In this document: in pieces, positions 1 to 10,380 of the stretch
Layout: every line of letters starts with the position of its first letter
Position numbering within the stretch: the first letter of the stretch is position 1
Source of the DNA: Lampropedia hyalina DSM 16112
Lineage (GTDB): Bacteria; Pseudomonadota; Gammaproteobacteria; Burkholderiales; Burkholderiaceae_C
Reading direction: 5' to 3'
Length of the DNA: 64,000 nucleotides
Assembly: GCF_900129055.1 (NCBI RefSeq)
Contig: NZ_FQUZ01000001.1
Coordinates: 162,339-226,338, forward strand
The notes under the pieces: model-generated
What the model saw: the letters and a program-made list of their open reading frames with translations, nothing else
What the model was told of the DNA's origin: nothing
Database searches by the model: none
Position numbers and translations under genes: made by a program

Positions 1-353
1 CCTGCCTCGACGACGAACAGAATCAGGTCCACGTCGCCAATGGTACCGGTGACGGCCTTGTTGAGGGACTTGTTCAGCGCGGAGTTGTGGCGGGTCTGGA
101 AGCCGGGCGTATCGACGAACACGAACTGGGTGTCGCCTTCGGTGCGGATGCCGGTGATGCGGTGGCGCGTGGTCTGTGCCTTGCGCGAGGTGATGCTGAT
201 CTTCTGGCCCACGAGGGCATTCATCAGCGTGGATTTGCCCACGTTGGGCTTGCCGACGATGGCAATGAGGCCACAGCGGGTCTCACCCCCTTCGGCGGTT
301 TGCGGCTCGGGTTCCGCCTCGGGGGAGGCGGATTCGGAATGGGGTTCACTCAT
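1..353 (-). CDS. era: GTPase Era, N-terminal part (gene runs off the window)
   Basis: Era is an essential Ras-like GTPase that binds 16S rRNA during assembly of the 30S ribosomal subunit. The visible part starts at an ATG (353-351) that overlaps the rnc stop codon as ATGA, the normal coupling of these two genes. After an acidic, low-complexity stretch of about 28 residues comes the P-loop GKPNVGKST, a switch I region with TTRHRITG, and the G3 motif DTPGF. The remaining G motifs and the C-terminal KH domain lie beyond position 1. Identity is secure from the motifs and from the lepB-rnc-era order. Expression is probably by read-through from the upstream lepA-lepB genes. Confidence 0.95.
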   Translation of the reverse strand, partial: MSEPHSESASPEAEPEPQTAEGGETRCGLIAIVGKPNVGKSTLMNALVGQKISITSRKAQTTRHRITGIRTEGDTQFVFVDTPGFQTRHNSALNKSLNKAVTGTIGDVDLILFVVEA

Positions 354-1051
354 GTGCGTCTTTCTGCAATGGGGTGTTTCTGCAATTGCTGCACCATCTG
401 GCGGGCAGCGGCCTGTTCGGCGGTGCGGCGGGACTGGCCCTGGCCTTCGGTGCGCAGTTGCAGGGAATCCACCCGGCACTCGACGACGAAGACCTGGGCA
501 TGCTCCGCCCCCTGAATGTCTGTGACGGTGTACACGGGCAGGGGCATTTTGCGGCCCTGGAGGAATTCCTGCAATGCGGTCTTGCCATCCTTGGAGGCCA
601 CCCGGTCCGCCGAAGCGGATAGGTTCATGCTGGCAAAGAAACGCTCCACCAGTGCCTGGGCGGCAGGAAACCCCGCATCCAGATAAACCGCACCAATAAG
701 GGCCTCAATGGCATCGGCCAGGATGGAAGGCCGCTGGCGGCCACCGGAGCGGGCCTCGCCCTCGCCCAGTTGCAGGAAGGCGGGCAGCTCCAGCGCGAGG
801 GCAATGCGGTGCAGCGAGTCCTCGCAGACGAGGTTGGCACGCATGCGCGAGAGTTCGCCTTCGGTGGCCTGTGGAAACTGGCGAAACAGCCGCTCGGAGA
901 TGGAAATGTTCAGCACGGAATCGCCCAGGAACTCCAGGCGTTCATTGTGCGTGGCGGAGAAGCTGCGGTGCGTCAGGGCCTGCTGGAGCAGGCGTGTGTT
1001 CTGGAAGCGGTGGTGCAGCCGCTCCTGCAATGCGGAAAGGGAGGAGGTCAA
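350..1051 (-). CDS. rnc: Ribonuclease III
   Basis: Cleaves double-stranded RNA, including the 30S rRNA precursor. The 233-residue protein has the usual family length. The catalytic domain carries the signature [13 protein letters not shown] near residue 36, and the second acidic helix reads [16 protein letters not shown] near residue 112. A double-stranded RNA-binding domain fills the C-terminal third. The start is a TTG at 1051; no in-frame ATG exists between it and an upstream stop at 1082-1084. No good Shine-Dalgarno sequence is visible, so translation may depend on coupling to the DUF4845 gene, which ends 13 bases upstream. The stop overlaps the start of era. Confidence 0.95.
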   Translation of the reverse strand: MTSSLSALQERLHHRFQNTRLLQQALTHRSFSATHNERLEFLGDSVLNISISERLFRQFPQATEGELSRMRANLVCEDSLHRIALALELPAFLQLGEGEARSGGRQRPSILADAIEALIGAVYLDAGFPAAQALVERFFASMNLSASADRVASKDGKTALQEFLQGRKMPLPVYTVTDIQGAEHAQVFVVECRVDSLQLRTEGQGQSRRTAEQAAARQMVQQLQKHPIAERRT

Positions 1052-1064
1052 AACAGCGAAAGGA

Positions 1065-1457
1065 TTATTCAGAAGATACGTTCAGGCGATACACGAGGTA
1101 AGCAGGGCCGAACAGGGGGATTTCCCGGTCGTATTCCACGCTGACGACAACACGATCATTGACCTTGGTGATGGCCAGATCGGTACTGCGGATGGGATCG
1201 GTGTAATTGCCCAGCGATTCGATGGAAGCAACGCGGTCGTAAGTGGCACGCACCTCGGAGACGGTGTTTTGCTGGGCTGCCTGCTTGAGGGTCTTCTTGA
1301 GGCTCATGTACTCGGAGGCGACAGGAATGCTCTTGACCGCCACATAGCCCACGAACACGATCAACACCACCAGGATACAGAGGCTGACGAACGAAAGGCC
1401 ACGCTGACGGGCGCGCCCGGATGTCATGGCAATCATGCGGCGGGAAGCTGGGAACAT
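1065..1457 (-). CDS. DUF4845 family membrane-anchored protein
   Basis: Small protein of unknown function that in beta- and gammaproteobacteria lies between lepB and rnc. The ATG at 1457 is preferred because AGGAG (complement of 1463-1467) lies just upstream; a longer form from 1499 is possible but lacks such a site. The product is 130 residues with one hydrophobic segment at about residues 20-40 (LSFVSLCILVVLIVFVGYVA), giving a type IV pilin-like or single-pass inner-membrane topology with the rest outside. The region after the membrane segment matches the DUF4845 family in general pattern. It lies 19 bases before rnc's visible start region and 60 bases after lepB. Confidence 0.8.
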   Translation of the reverse strand: MFPASRRMIAMTSGRARQRGLSFVSLCILVVLIVFVGYVAVKSIPVASEYMSLKKTLKQAAQQNTVSEVRATYDRVASIESLGNYTDPIRSTDLAITKVNDRVVVSVEYDREIPLFGPAYLVYRLNVSSE

Positions 1458-1518
1458 GGAAGGCTCCTGTCTGGTGATCAATGTGAAGCGGGTAAACACT
1501 GGCTACAGTCAAATAATG

Positions 1519-2493
1519 TTACTGGATTTTGCCAATGCGCTGAAGGTTGGAGAAATTCATCCAGACGAAAACAGCCTTGCCGACGATGTTTTCATCGGGC
1601 ACGAATCCCCAGCTGCGCGAATCCAGCGAGTTGTCGCGGTTGTCGCCCATGACAAAGTAATGTCCCGGTGGCACGGTGCAGCTCACCCCTTCGACCGTGT
1701 AATTGCACAGATTCTTCTGGGAATGCGAAGTCACACCCAGCACATAGGCGGGCATTTCGGGGTTGTTGAGCACTTCGTAGCTGCGGCCATCCAGAGCCTC
1801 CTGATACCGCTTGGCGTGGCGCATGGAGTCTTCGTCAAAATAGTCGGGCAAGTCCTGGGAGGGCACCGGCTGGCCATTGATGCTGAGCTTCTTGTTCACA
1901 TAGGTGATCTGGTCGCCGGGCAGGCCGATGATGCGCTTGATGTAGTCCATCTGCGGCTGGGGTGGATAGCGGAACACCATCACATCGCCCCGCGCCGGGG
2001 CCGCGCCTTCGGTGATCTTGAAGTTCCACACCGGCATGCGCAGGCCGTAGCTGAATTTGTTCACCAGAATCAGGTCGCCCACCAGCAGGGTGGGAATCAT
2101 GGAACCCGACGGAATGCGAAACGGCTCGAATGCGAACGAGCGCAGCACGAACACCACGGCAATGACGGGAAACAGCCCGGCCGTCCAGTCCAGCCACCAG
2201 GGCTGGCGCAGCAGGTAGTTTTTCTGGCGTTGCACGTCCACTTCGTCGGGCACGATGCCTTGGGCGCGCATGGCGTTCTGGCGTTCCCGCACGGATTCTT
2301 CCAGTGCGAGGGCGACGCGCTGGCGGCGCGGGCGGAAATACAGTTGCTCGGCCAGCCAGTACAGGCCGGTCACGCCGGTGGCCACCAGCAGCAGCAGCGG
2401 GAAGTTGCCCTGCACCTGGCCCGTGAGCCACAGCAGCAGGTAAGCGGCCACAGCGGCCAGCAGCACTCCGGTAAAGGTGGCAATGGCTTTCAC
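1519..2493 (-). CDS. lepB: Signal peptidase I
   Basis: Membrane endopeptidase that removes signal peptides from proteins exported by Sec and Tat. The 324-residue protein has two N-terminal membrane segments (about residues 5-25 and a second near residues 95-115). The catalytic Ser lies in RIPSGSMIPTLLVGD (box B), the catalytic Lys in YIKRIIGLPGD (box D), and box E reads GDNRDNSLDSR. The start is a GTG at 2493, five bases after the lepA stop, so the genes are co-transcribed. The order lepA-lepB is conserved in proteobacteria. Length matches the long proteobacterial form. Confidence 0.96.
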   Translation of the reverse strand: MKAIATFTGVLLAAVAAYLLLWLTGQVQGNFPLLLLVATGVTGLYWLAEQLYFRPRRQRVALALEESVRERQNAMRAQGIVPDEVDVQRQKNYLLRQPWWLDWTAGLFPVIAVVFVLRSFAFEPFRIPSGSMIPTLLVGDLILVNKFSYGLRMPVWNFKITEGAAPARGDVMVFRYPPQPQMDYIKRIIGLPGDQITYVNKKLSINGQPVPSQDLPDYFDEDSMRHAKRYQEALDGRSYEVLNNPEMPAYVLGVTSHSQKNLCNYTVEGVSCTVPPGHYFVMGDNRDNSLDSRSWGFVPDENIVGKAVFVWMNFSNLQRIGKIQ

Positions 2494-2498
2494 GGTGT

Positions 2499-4307
<1,809 letters not shown>

Positions 4308-4549
4308 CGCAAAAAGAACGAAATAAGGGAGCCATCGGGGGGTGTCGCCAGCATGCCATCCCAGCGTGGCAACCGCATCCTGCCCAAGGAGATTGTCATC
4401 AGGAATCCTGACCGGGCAAGACCTTGCATGGCAGATGGCAGCCACGCATTGTAACTGGCGCAAGACACTGCACGGCGGCGGGCCGTTTGGCGCACCGCAG
4501 CCGGGCCACTGTACCCGGCAGATGAGTGGAAAGGAAGCGAAATGCGATC
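4308..4549. other. Intergenic region between relA/spoT and lepA
   Basis: About 240 bases separate the end of the (p)ppGpp synthetase from the start of lepA. It must hold the lepA promoter if lepA is not read from upstream. No convincing promoter, terminator or small gene was identified; short open frames here are extensions or antisense of the flanking genes. Confidence 0.5.
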
Positions 4550-6844
4550 TCAGAAATCCTGCTGGCCCCATTCGCGCTCGGCCCGCAGCACCACGCGGCT
4601 CTTGCGCAGATTGCGCAACAGGGCATCAATGTGCGCGGCATCGTTCACCGACACCAGGCAGCGCACTTCCACAGTTTCGCGCCCCTCCTCTTCAAACATG
4701 TTGATGCGCAGGATATTCACCTCGGACTGGGCGATCACGGCAGAGGCATCGGCCAGCGCGCCCTTGCTGTTGCGCAGATAAACGCGCAAGTCGGCCTGGA
4801 AGTCGCCCGCCGTGTCGTCGGCCCATTCCACTTCAACGTGGCTGGCCGGGTCTTTGTGAAACAACCGGTCTGCCAGGGGGCAATGCTCACGGTGAATCTC
4901 CAGACCCTTGCCACGCAGCAGCACGCCGGTGACGACATCGCCCGGTACGGGGCGACAGCAACTGGCATAGCGCACCGGCGCGCTGTCGCGCCCGCCCACT
5001 GCCAGCACCGACGTGCCGTGGGTGGGTTGCAGGCTGGTGAGGCGTTCGCGCGTGAGCAGCAGCGCATCGGGCTTGAAGACCATCTGGGCCAGAATGTTGG
5101 CGATCTGCTCGACCACTTCGCGGGCAATCAGTTTGCCCATGCCGATGTCGGAGAGCAGTTGATCGGCAGTCTTGCTCTGGTAAAGGCCGGACAAATCCTG
5201 CCAGATGCCCTCCAGCACCGCCGGATCGGTGGGCAAGCCCCCGTAGCCAGCGGCACGCAGTGCCTGGGCCAGCAGGCGTTCGCCCAAATCACGCGACTCG
5301 GAACTGTCGGCCTGCTTGAAATAACTGCGAATCTTGGAGCGCGCCCGCCCGGTCTTGACGAACTCCAGCCATGCCAGACTGGGCTTGGCCTCGGGGGAGG
5401 TGAGAATCTCCACCATGTCGTTGTTCTTGAGCACTGCACGCAGCGACGATGCCTCGCCATTGACCAGCGCGGAAGCAATGTGGTCGCCCACGTTGCTGTG
5501 AATGGCATAGGCGAAATCGACCACCGTGGCCCCCACCGGCAGGGTCAGGATGTGGTTCTTCGGGGTGAACACATAGATCGAGTCGGGGAACAGATCGACC
5601 TTCACGTTGTCGAGGAATTCGGCGGAATCCTGGGTTTCGTTCTCGATCTCCAACAGCGACTTGAGCCAGCGGCCATTGAGGCCGTTGGACACGAGGGTGT
5701 CCAGGTTCTTGGCCTGGTAAAGCCAGTGGGCGGCAATGCCGCTCTCGGCAACCATGTTCATGACCTCGGTGCGCAATTCCGCTTCCACGTCCACGCCGGA
5801 TGGCCCCAGCAGCGTGGTGTGCAGCGACTGATAGCCGTTCGACTTGGCACTGGCAATGTAGTCCTTGAAGCTGCCCGGCACGGGTTTGTAGAGCTGGTGC
5901 AGCACGCCGATGCCGGTGTAGCAGTCGGCCACCTTGTCAAAAATGATGCGCAACCCGAAGATGTCGTTCACCCGTGCAAAGCTCAGGCGTTTGGTCTGCA
6001 TCTGCTGGTAAATCTTGTACAGGCTCAGTTCACGCTCCAGCAGGCGCACCGGCATGTGGGCAGAATTGAATGCCTGCTCCACTTCATGAGCGATCTTGTC
6101 GGCCAGTCCCCGGCGGCGGGTCTTGGCCTTGGCCACTGCCTTTTCCAGCGTGGTGTAACGCCAGGGGAACAGATGCCGGAACGACAGCTCCTGCAACTCA
6201 CGGTAAGTGGCATTCAGGCCCAGCCGGTCGGCAATCGGTACATAGATGTCCAGCGTCTCGCGCGAGATGCGCCCCCACTTGCTGCGGGGCGAGGCATCGA
6301 GGGTGCGCATATTGTGGGTGCGGTCGGCCAGCTTGATGAGAATGACGCGCACATCCTTGGCCATCGCCAGCAGCATCTTGCGGAAGGACTCGGCCTGGTT
6401 TTCCTCGCGCGTGAGGAATTGCAGCTTCTCCAGCTTGGTCAGGCCATCGACCAACTCCGCGACATCGGCACCGAACCGCTGCACGATGTCCTGCTTGGTG
6501 ATGCCGCAATCTTCCATGGCATCGTGCATCAGGGCCGCCATCAGGGCGGGGGCATCCAGTCGCCACTGGGCGCATTGCGCCGCCACGGCAATCGGGTGGG
6601 TGATGTACGGCTCCCCGCTGTTGCGACGCTGTCCTTCATGGGCGTTGCAGGCAAAAACAAAGGCTTCTTCGACCCGCTGCATATCGGCAGCAGGCAGGTA
6701 ATCGACTTGCCGCAGAAACTCCTGATAGACCTGATGAACCAAGACCTCTGCGGCCTCTTCAGGAGAAAGAGGCACAGCAGCCGGGGCATCATCAACAGTG
6801 GAGAGCATGTCAGTGGGCAGATTTTCCGGGGAATTCGTGGGCAT
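4550..6844 (-). CDS. spoT: Bifunctional (p)ppGpp synthetase/hydrolase, Rel/SpoT type
   Basis: Makes and degrades the stringent-response alarmone (p)ppGpp in the cytoplasm. The 764-residue protein has a full domain set: an HD hydrolase with [16 protein letters not shown] and [12 protein letters not shown], all catalytic residues present; a synthetase with [11 protein letters not shown] and [13 protein letters not shown]; a TGS domain starting [12 protein letters not shown]; and a C-terminal ACT domain. The usual EVQIRT motif of the synthetase reads EAELRT here, keeping the Glu and the Arg. An intact HD domain indicates a bifunctional enzyme rather than a RelA-only synthetase. The gene lies 183 bases after rpoZ, the classical gmk-rpoZ-spoT order, but a terminator separates them. 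A predicted promoter lies almost on top of the start codon, and no ribosome-binding site is visible. Confidence 0.93.
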   Translation of the reverse strand: MPTNSPENLPTDMLSTVDDAPAAVPLSPEEAAEVLVHQVYQEFLRQVDYLPAADMQRVEEAFVFACNAHEGQRRNSGEPYITHPIAVAAQCAQWRLDAPALMAALMHDAMEDCGITKQDIVQRFGADVAELVDGLTKLEKLQFLTREENQAESFRKMLLAMAKDVRVILIKLADRTHNMRTLDASPRSKWGRISRETLDIYVPIADRLGLNATYRELQELSFRHLFPWRYTTLEKAVAKAKTRRRGLADKIAHEVEQAFNSAHMPVRLLERELSLYKIYQQMQTKRLSFARVNDIFGLRIIFDKVADCYTGIGVLHQLYKPVPGSFKDYIASAKSNGYQSLHTTLLGPSGVDVEAELRTEVMNMVAESGIAAHWLYQAKNLDTLVSNGLNGRWLKSLLEIENETQDSAEFLDNVKVDLFPDSIYVFTPKNHILTLPVGATVVDFAYAIHSNVGDHIASALVNGEASSLRAVLKNNDMVEILTSPEAKPSLAWLEFVKTGRARSKIRSYFKQADSSESRDLGERLLAQALRAAGYGGLPTDPAVLEGIWQDLSGLYQSKTADQLLSDIGMGKLIAREVVEQIANILAQMVFKPDALLLTRERLTSLQPTHGTSVLAVGGRDSAPVRYASCCRPVPGDVVTGVLLRGKGLEIHREHCPLADRLFHKDPASHVEVEWADDTAGDFQADLRVYLRNSKGALADASAVIAQSEVNILRINMFEEEGRETVEVRCLVSVNDAAHIDALLRNLRKSRVVLRAEREWGQQDF

Positions 6845-6850
6845 ATCTTA

Positions 6851-6879
6851 AATGTAGCAAGATGACTTCGTTCTCGCAA
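6851..6879 (-). promoter_or_regulatory. Predicted sigma-70 promoter for the (p)ppGpp synthetase
   Basis: On the minus strand TTGCGA (6879-6874) and TACATT (6856-6851) are separated by exactly 17 bases. Transcription would begin close to 6844, the first base of the start codon, implying a leaderless or nearly leaderless mRNA. This fits the absence of a Shine-Dalgarno sequence. Each hexamer matches the consensus at four of six positions, so this is a prediction only. Confidence 0.4.
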
Positions 6880-6883
6880 AGCT

Positions 6884-6920
6884 GTTGCCTAAAAACAAAA
6901 AACACCCACAAGGGGTGCTT
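6884..6920 (-). terminator. Rho-independent terminator after rpoZ
   Basis: Read on the minus strand, a CACCC/GGGTG stem (6917-6913 with 6907-6903) and a five-base loop are followed by a T-rich tract (TTTTTTGTTTTT). It sits about 110 bases after the rpoZ stop and just before the promoter of the (p)ppGpp synthetase, so it separates the two transcripts. Confidence 0.6.
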
Positions 6921-7027
6921 TGTTTCTGTGGTTTTTGCTTTACTTCACCAGAAAAGCACTTTATTGACCGTGCAGGAAATCACCGGCCCAAGCCTGTTTC
7001 AGCATGCGGGCCGTACGGAAACAGCGA

Positions 7028-7231
7028 TCAGACCGGAACCTTGCGCAGCATCTCCAAGCCGACATGGCCGTCGGCCACTTCGCGCAGGGCCGTCACGGCA
7101 GGCTTGTTGGTGGAGTCGATTTTCGGGCTATGGCCCTGGTTCAACATGCGCGCACGGTATGTGGCGGCCAGCACCAGCTGGAAGCGATTGGGGATTTGTT
7201 TCAGGCTGTCTTCAACCGTAATGCGGGCCAT
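7028..7231 (-). CDS. rpoZ: RNA polymerase omega subunit
   Basis: Small subunit that helps assemble RNA polymerase and forms part of a ppGpp-binding site. The 67-residue protein begins [20 protein letters not shown] and contains the typical RARML segment and a TALREVADG helix; length and composition fit the betaproteobacterial omega subunit. It lies 63 bases after gmk on the same strand and upstream of the ppGpp synthetase gene, an arrangement conserved across proteobacteria. A terminator lies downstream. Confidence 0.96.
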   Translation of the reverse strand: MARITVEDSLKQIPNRFQLVLAATYRARMLNQGHSPKIDSTNKPAVTALREVADGHVGLEMLRKVPV

Positions 7232-7294
7232 CTGGAGTACCTATCGAGAAAGAATCGAGGGAAAGAGGAAAGGAAACTGCTGTGCCGCTGCCCT

Positions 7295-8011
7295 TCAGGC
7301 GCAGTGGCCATCGGTGGTCTGTGGCCCTGGCGCGGCAGGGATGCGCAATGCCGAGAATGTCTCGTGGCGGGTGCGCCGCTGCGCCTTGCAACGCAGCCGT
7401 TGCGCGTGGACGATGCTTTTGAGGTCAAAAACAGCGGTTTCAAACAATTCGTTGATTATAACGTAATCAAATTGATCGACCTGTGCCATCTCCACCAGGG
7501 CATTGCGCATGCGCAGTTCGATGACGTCGGGACGGTCTTCGCCGCGCCGCTCCAGCCGCGAGCGCAGTTCTTCCAGACTGGGCGGGAGAATGAAGATCAG
7601 CACGGCATTGGCAAAGACCTTCTTGATCTGCATGGCCCCCTGGAAGTCGATTTCCAGCACCACGTCCGAACCCTGGGAGATGCGGTCGGCCACGGCTTTC
7701 TTGGAGGTGCCATAGAAGTTGCCATGCACGCTGGCCCATTCGATGAAGGCATGGCTGTCGATCATGCCATCGAAGGTTTCCTGCGCCACGAAGAAGTATT
7801 CACGCCCGTGCTTTTCCTGGCCACGCGGCTGGCGGGTGGTGTGGGAGACGGAGGGGAACACGCGCGTGTCCAGCTCCAGCAATGCCTTGACCAGGCTGGA
7901 TTTGCCCGCACCGCTGGGCGCGGCCACCACAAAGAGATTGCCGGGATACTCGCCATCGGGTTGCAGGCCAGTCTGGGATTCGGATGCCGGGGGGGTGCTT
8001 GGGTGGTTCAT
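7295..8011 (-). CDS. gmk: Guanylate kinase
   Basis: Phosphorylates GMP to GDP with ATP in the cytoplasm. The 238-residue protein has a P-loop GAGKSS within [19 protein letters not shown] at about residue 35 and the GMP-binding [20 protein letters not shown] segment. [13 protein letters not shown] and the [17 protein letters not shown] lid are also present. About 25 unrelated residues precede the core, and the C-terminus runs roughly 15 residues beyond the common length, with a basic stretch. The neighbour rpoZ supports the call. Confidence 0.96.
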   Translation of the reverse strand: MNHPSTPPASESQTGLQPDGEYPGNLFVVAAPSGAGKSSLVKALLELDTRVFPSVSHTTRQPRGQEKHGREYFFVAQETFDGMIDSHAFIEWASVHGNFYGTSKKAVADRISQGSDVVLEIDFQGAMQIKKVFANAVLIFILPPSLEELRSRLERRGEDRPDVIELRMRNALVEMAQVDQFDYVIINELFETAVFDLKSIVHAQRLRCKAQRRTRHETFSALRIPAAPGPQTTDGHCA

Positions 8012-8269
8012 GGGTCAATTTGCGTGTCGGCGGGGTGCGAACAAGACAACACCATGTCTGGAATACGAAACTTGCTCCCACTCGCAAGAGCCGCTTGCGT
8101 GCATCAGTGGCGGGCACATTCCCACATTCCTGATGCCGTAGCGGAACGAAACACCATTTCGCAAGGGTTTTGCCGCTTGCCAATGGCAGGGGCGGCAATT
8201 TTAGCAGCCATACATTCCCCTGCCCCTGCAAAAAGCATCCGGGCAGGGCGATGGCCGCCGTCAGTCCGA
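8012..8269. other. Intergenic region upstream of gmk
   Basis: This 258-base gap separates the gmk start from the end of the first YceI gene, both on the minus strand. It should contain the gmk promoter. It has a GC-rich segment near 8185-8225 with facing G-run and C-run tracts that could fold, but it lacks a clean stem with a T-tract. Nothing else was recognised. Confidence 0.4.
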
Positions 8270-8851
8270 TCAGTCCTGCTTGACGGCTTCGATCTGGATG
8301 AGGATCTTCACATCCTTGGCCGCGCCCCATTGCACGCCGTAGTCGGAACCCCATTGGGTGCGGTCGATCTTGAGCTCGAAGTCACCGCCGCAGACTTCAC
8401 GGCCTTGCAGCATGCGGTTTTCGTAGCAGTTGAACTTCTCGGCTTCCAGCTTGACCGGCAGGGTCTTGCCCAGCAGGGTCAGTTGGCCGTGCACGGCTTC
8501 GACCTTGCCGTCGTCGAATTCAAACTTGTCGCTGACGAAGCGGGCGGTGGGGAATTTCTCGACATTGAAGATTTCTCCGGTTTGCAGGTGCTTGTCAAAG
8601 CCTGCGGTGCCGGTATTCACGGAAGCGATCTGCACACTGATGTCGGCCTTGCCGGTCTTGGCGGCACGGTCGAATTCGATGGTGCCTTCCACCTTGTCGA
8701 AGCGGCCCCGGTTGGTCGAAGTGCCGTTGTGGTCGATCTCGAAGGTCACAAAAGTGTGGGTGGGATCGATGGTGTACTGTGCAGCCAGCGCAGGCATGGC
8801 AGCCAGACCGGAAGCCAGGGCGATACCGGCAGCAACGAGCGATTTTTTCAT
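8270..8851 (-). CDS. YceI family periplasmic protein (first copy)
   Basis: YceI proteins are periplasmic beta-barrel, lipocalin-like proteins that bind isoprenoid or fatty-acyl ligands; several are linked to acid or osmotic stress. The ATG at 8851 has AGGAG upstream (complement of 8858-8862) and gives 193 residues. Residues 1-22 form a signal peptide ending ALA, followed by AQYTIDPTHTFVTFEIDHNG, typical of the family start. The family pattern continues through GEIFNVEKFPTARFVSDK. Two cysteines near the C-terminal third (NCYENRML and EVCGG) could form a disulfide. It lies 55 bases after the second YceI gene, in the likely b561-YceI-YceI operon. Confidence 0.9.
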   Translation of the reverse strand: MKKSLVAAGIALASGLAAMPALAAQYTIDPTHTFVTFEIDHNGTSTNRGRFDKVEGTIEFDRAAKTGKADISVQIASVNTGTAGFDKHLQTGEIFNVEKFPTARFVSDKFEFDDGKVEAVHGQLTLLGKTLPVKLEAEKFNCYENRMLQGREVCGGDFELKIDRTQWGSDYGVQWGAAKDVKILIQIEAVKQD

Positions 8852-8906
8852 GGAGAACTCCTCAAAGGATGGTGTAGAAAAACAGAAAGGGAACGGAAAC
8901 GGAAAC

Positions 8907-9500
8907 TCATACAGCTCCCACGCCGCTGAGCGTGAGCTTGAACTGCACCTGCACTTCGTTGGCGACCATGCTGGTGTCGGACCACTCGCCATCGCCAATC
9001 TTGTAGGTCAGGCGTTCGATGGGCAAGGTGCCGGTGGCAATGGTCAGGCCATTGCTCTGGCTGAGGCTGACGGGCACCACCACATCGGTGCTGACCCCCT
9101 TGACGGTGAGCTTACCGCTGGCCTGGTACTTGCCTGCCTCAAGCTGTTCGATGCGGCTCGACTGGAAGGTGGCCTGCGGAAACTGCGCCACATTGAACCA
9201 GACAGGCTGGGGCAGATTGGCATCGGCTTCGGCATTGTTCATGGTGGCACTGCCGGTATCGACGGTGATCTTGACGCTGCTGCCCGCCAGGTTCTGCGGA
9301 TCAAGCTGCACGTCGCCAGCGAACTTCTTGAATTGGCCATTGACACTCACGCCCAGTTGCTTGGCCGTGAAACGGATTTCGCTCTGGTCGGCCACCAGGG
9401 CCTGTTGCGCCCAGGCGGTGGAAGACAGGCCCAGCACGGAAGCGGCCACCAGGGCAGCCCATACCGGGGTGGATGCAGGGCGGAAGGAAACGGCTTTCAT
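8907..9500 (-). CDS. YceI family periplasmic protein (second copy)
   Basis: Second YceI-type lipocalin-fold protein, 197 residues from the ATG at 9500. A signal peptide of about 34 residues ends TAWA before QQALVADQSEIRFTAKQLG. The segment LPQPVWFNVAQFPQATFQSS matches the family's conserved central strand. It is quite divergent from the neighbouring copy and lacks its cysteines, so the two may bind different ligands. It follows the cytochrome b561 gene by 55 bases. YceI and b561 genes are often adjacent, as in E. coli yceI-yceJ, which suggests a joint role in quinone or isoprenoid handling; that role is inference. Confidence 0.9.
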   Translation of the reverse strand: MKAVSFRPASTPVWAALVAASVLGLSSTAWAQQALVADQSEIRFTAKQLGVSVNGQFKKFAGDVQLDPQNLAGSSVKITVDTGSATMNNAEADANLPQPVWFNVAQFPQATFQSSRIEQLEAGKYQASGKLTVKGVSTDVVVPVSLSQSNGLTIATGTLPIERLTYKIGDGEWSDTSMVANEVQVQFKLTLSGVGAV

Positions 9501-9555
9501 CGAATGACTCCTTGAAGCAGGGGAAGGAAAAAGAAAACGGCGGGCATCACCCCGA

Positions 9556-10143
9556 TCACCACGGGCGCATTCTGCCCAGCAGGCCATCGCGGTCGATGAG
9601 CTGGTGCTTGACCACGGCCGCGACGTGCAGCACGACCAGTCCGATCAGCGCGAACGAACTCAGCTTGTGCCAGGGCTTGATGGCCGCCGCCAGTTCCGGG
9701 CTGGCGGGCACGAAATCCGGCAATGGAATCTGCCCGAACAGCACAATCGGAAAACCTGCGGCCGAGCTGTAGGCCCAGCCCAACAGCGGCACAGCGAAGA
9801 ACAGCAGGTAAAACGCATGGTGAACGCCGTGGTGCGCCCACTGCTGCCAGCGCGGCATGGTCTGGAGCATGGAGGCCGGCAGGGGCGGCGGACGGTGGGT
9901 GATGCGCCAGAGCAGGCGCAGCAGCGACAGACTCAGTATGAGGATACCCGCCCATTTGTGCCAGTTCATATAACGCAGCTTGGTGGGCGAGAACGGCAGG
10001 CTGACCATGTACAGGCCAAAGGCAAAGATGCCAAGAATGGCGGCGGCCAGCAGCCAGTGCAGCCAGACGGCAGGCAATGTGTAGCGTCCGGCCCGGCGCG
10101 CAGAGGCCGCAGCGGCTGGATGTTCGACGTGGGTGGTATTCAT
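9556..10143 (-). CDS. Cytochrome b561 family membrane protein
   Basis: Di-haem, four-helix inner-membrane electron carrier related to E. coli CybB/YceJ. The ATG at 10143 gives 195 residues. Haem-ligand histidines can be seen in VWLHWLLAA (helix 1), MNWHKWAGI (helix 2), HHGVHHAFYLLFF (helix 3) and WHKLSSFALIGLVVLHVAAVVKH (helix 4). The 84-codon upstream extension is non-family sequence and is excluded. It is the first gene of a three-gene run with two YceI genes, and a good promoter with a nearby palindrome lies about 150 bases upstream. Electrons probably come from ubiquinol, as for the family. Confidence 0.92.
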   Translation of the reverse strand: MNTTHVEHPAAAASARRAGRYTLPAVWLHWLLAAAILGIFAFGLYMVSLPFSPTKLRYMNWHKWAGILILSLSLLRLLWRITHRPPPLPASMLQTMPRWQQWAHHGVHHAFYLLFFAVPLLGWAYSSAAGFPIVLFGQIPLPDFVPASPELAAAIKPWHKLSSFALIGLVVLHVAAVVKHQLIDRDGLLGRMRPW

Positions 10144-10292
10144 GGGGCAGTTTCTGATTGGAATGGAACGATCCGGACACAGCAAATCCAGGGACTGCAC
10201 GGCAAGCCTGTGACGGAACACTGGCATTCTGAAAAGTTCCAGATTTCTGAACGGCTTCCAGCCCCATCGGGTGCGGTGGGCAGACGCACCAG

Positions 10293-10321
10293 ACTATACC
10301 GGCGGTGGTTTCGCGCATCAA
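10293..10321 (-). promoter_or_regulatory. Predicted promoter of the b561-YceI operon
   Basis: On the minus strand TTGATG (10321-10316) and TATAGT (10298-10293) are spaced by 17 bases, matching four and five of six consensus positions. Transcription would start near 10286, leaving a leader of about 140 bases before the b561 start. No competing signal was seen in this gap. Confidence 0.5.
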
Positions 10322-10331
10322 TGCGCCTGCC

Positions 10332-10348
10332 TGCGACACACTGTCGCA
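10332..10348. promoter_or_regulatory. 17-bp palindrome beside the b561 promoter (candidate operator)
   Basis: TGCGACA-CAC-TGTCGCA is a perfect 7-base inverted repeat with a 3-base spacer. It lies 11 bases upstream of the predicted -35 element, a position suited to an activator or a repressor. The cognate regulator is unknown and none is encoded nearby. Confidence 0.4.
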
Positions 10349-10380
10349 CAGGAGAGGCGAATCATGGCGCGGTGGCCGAT

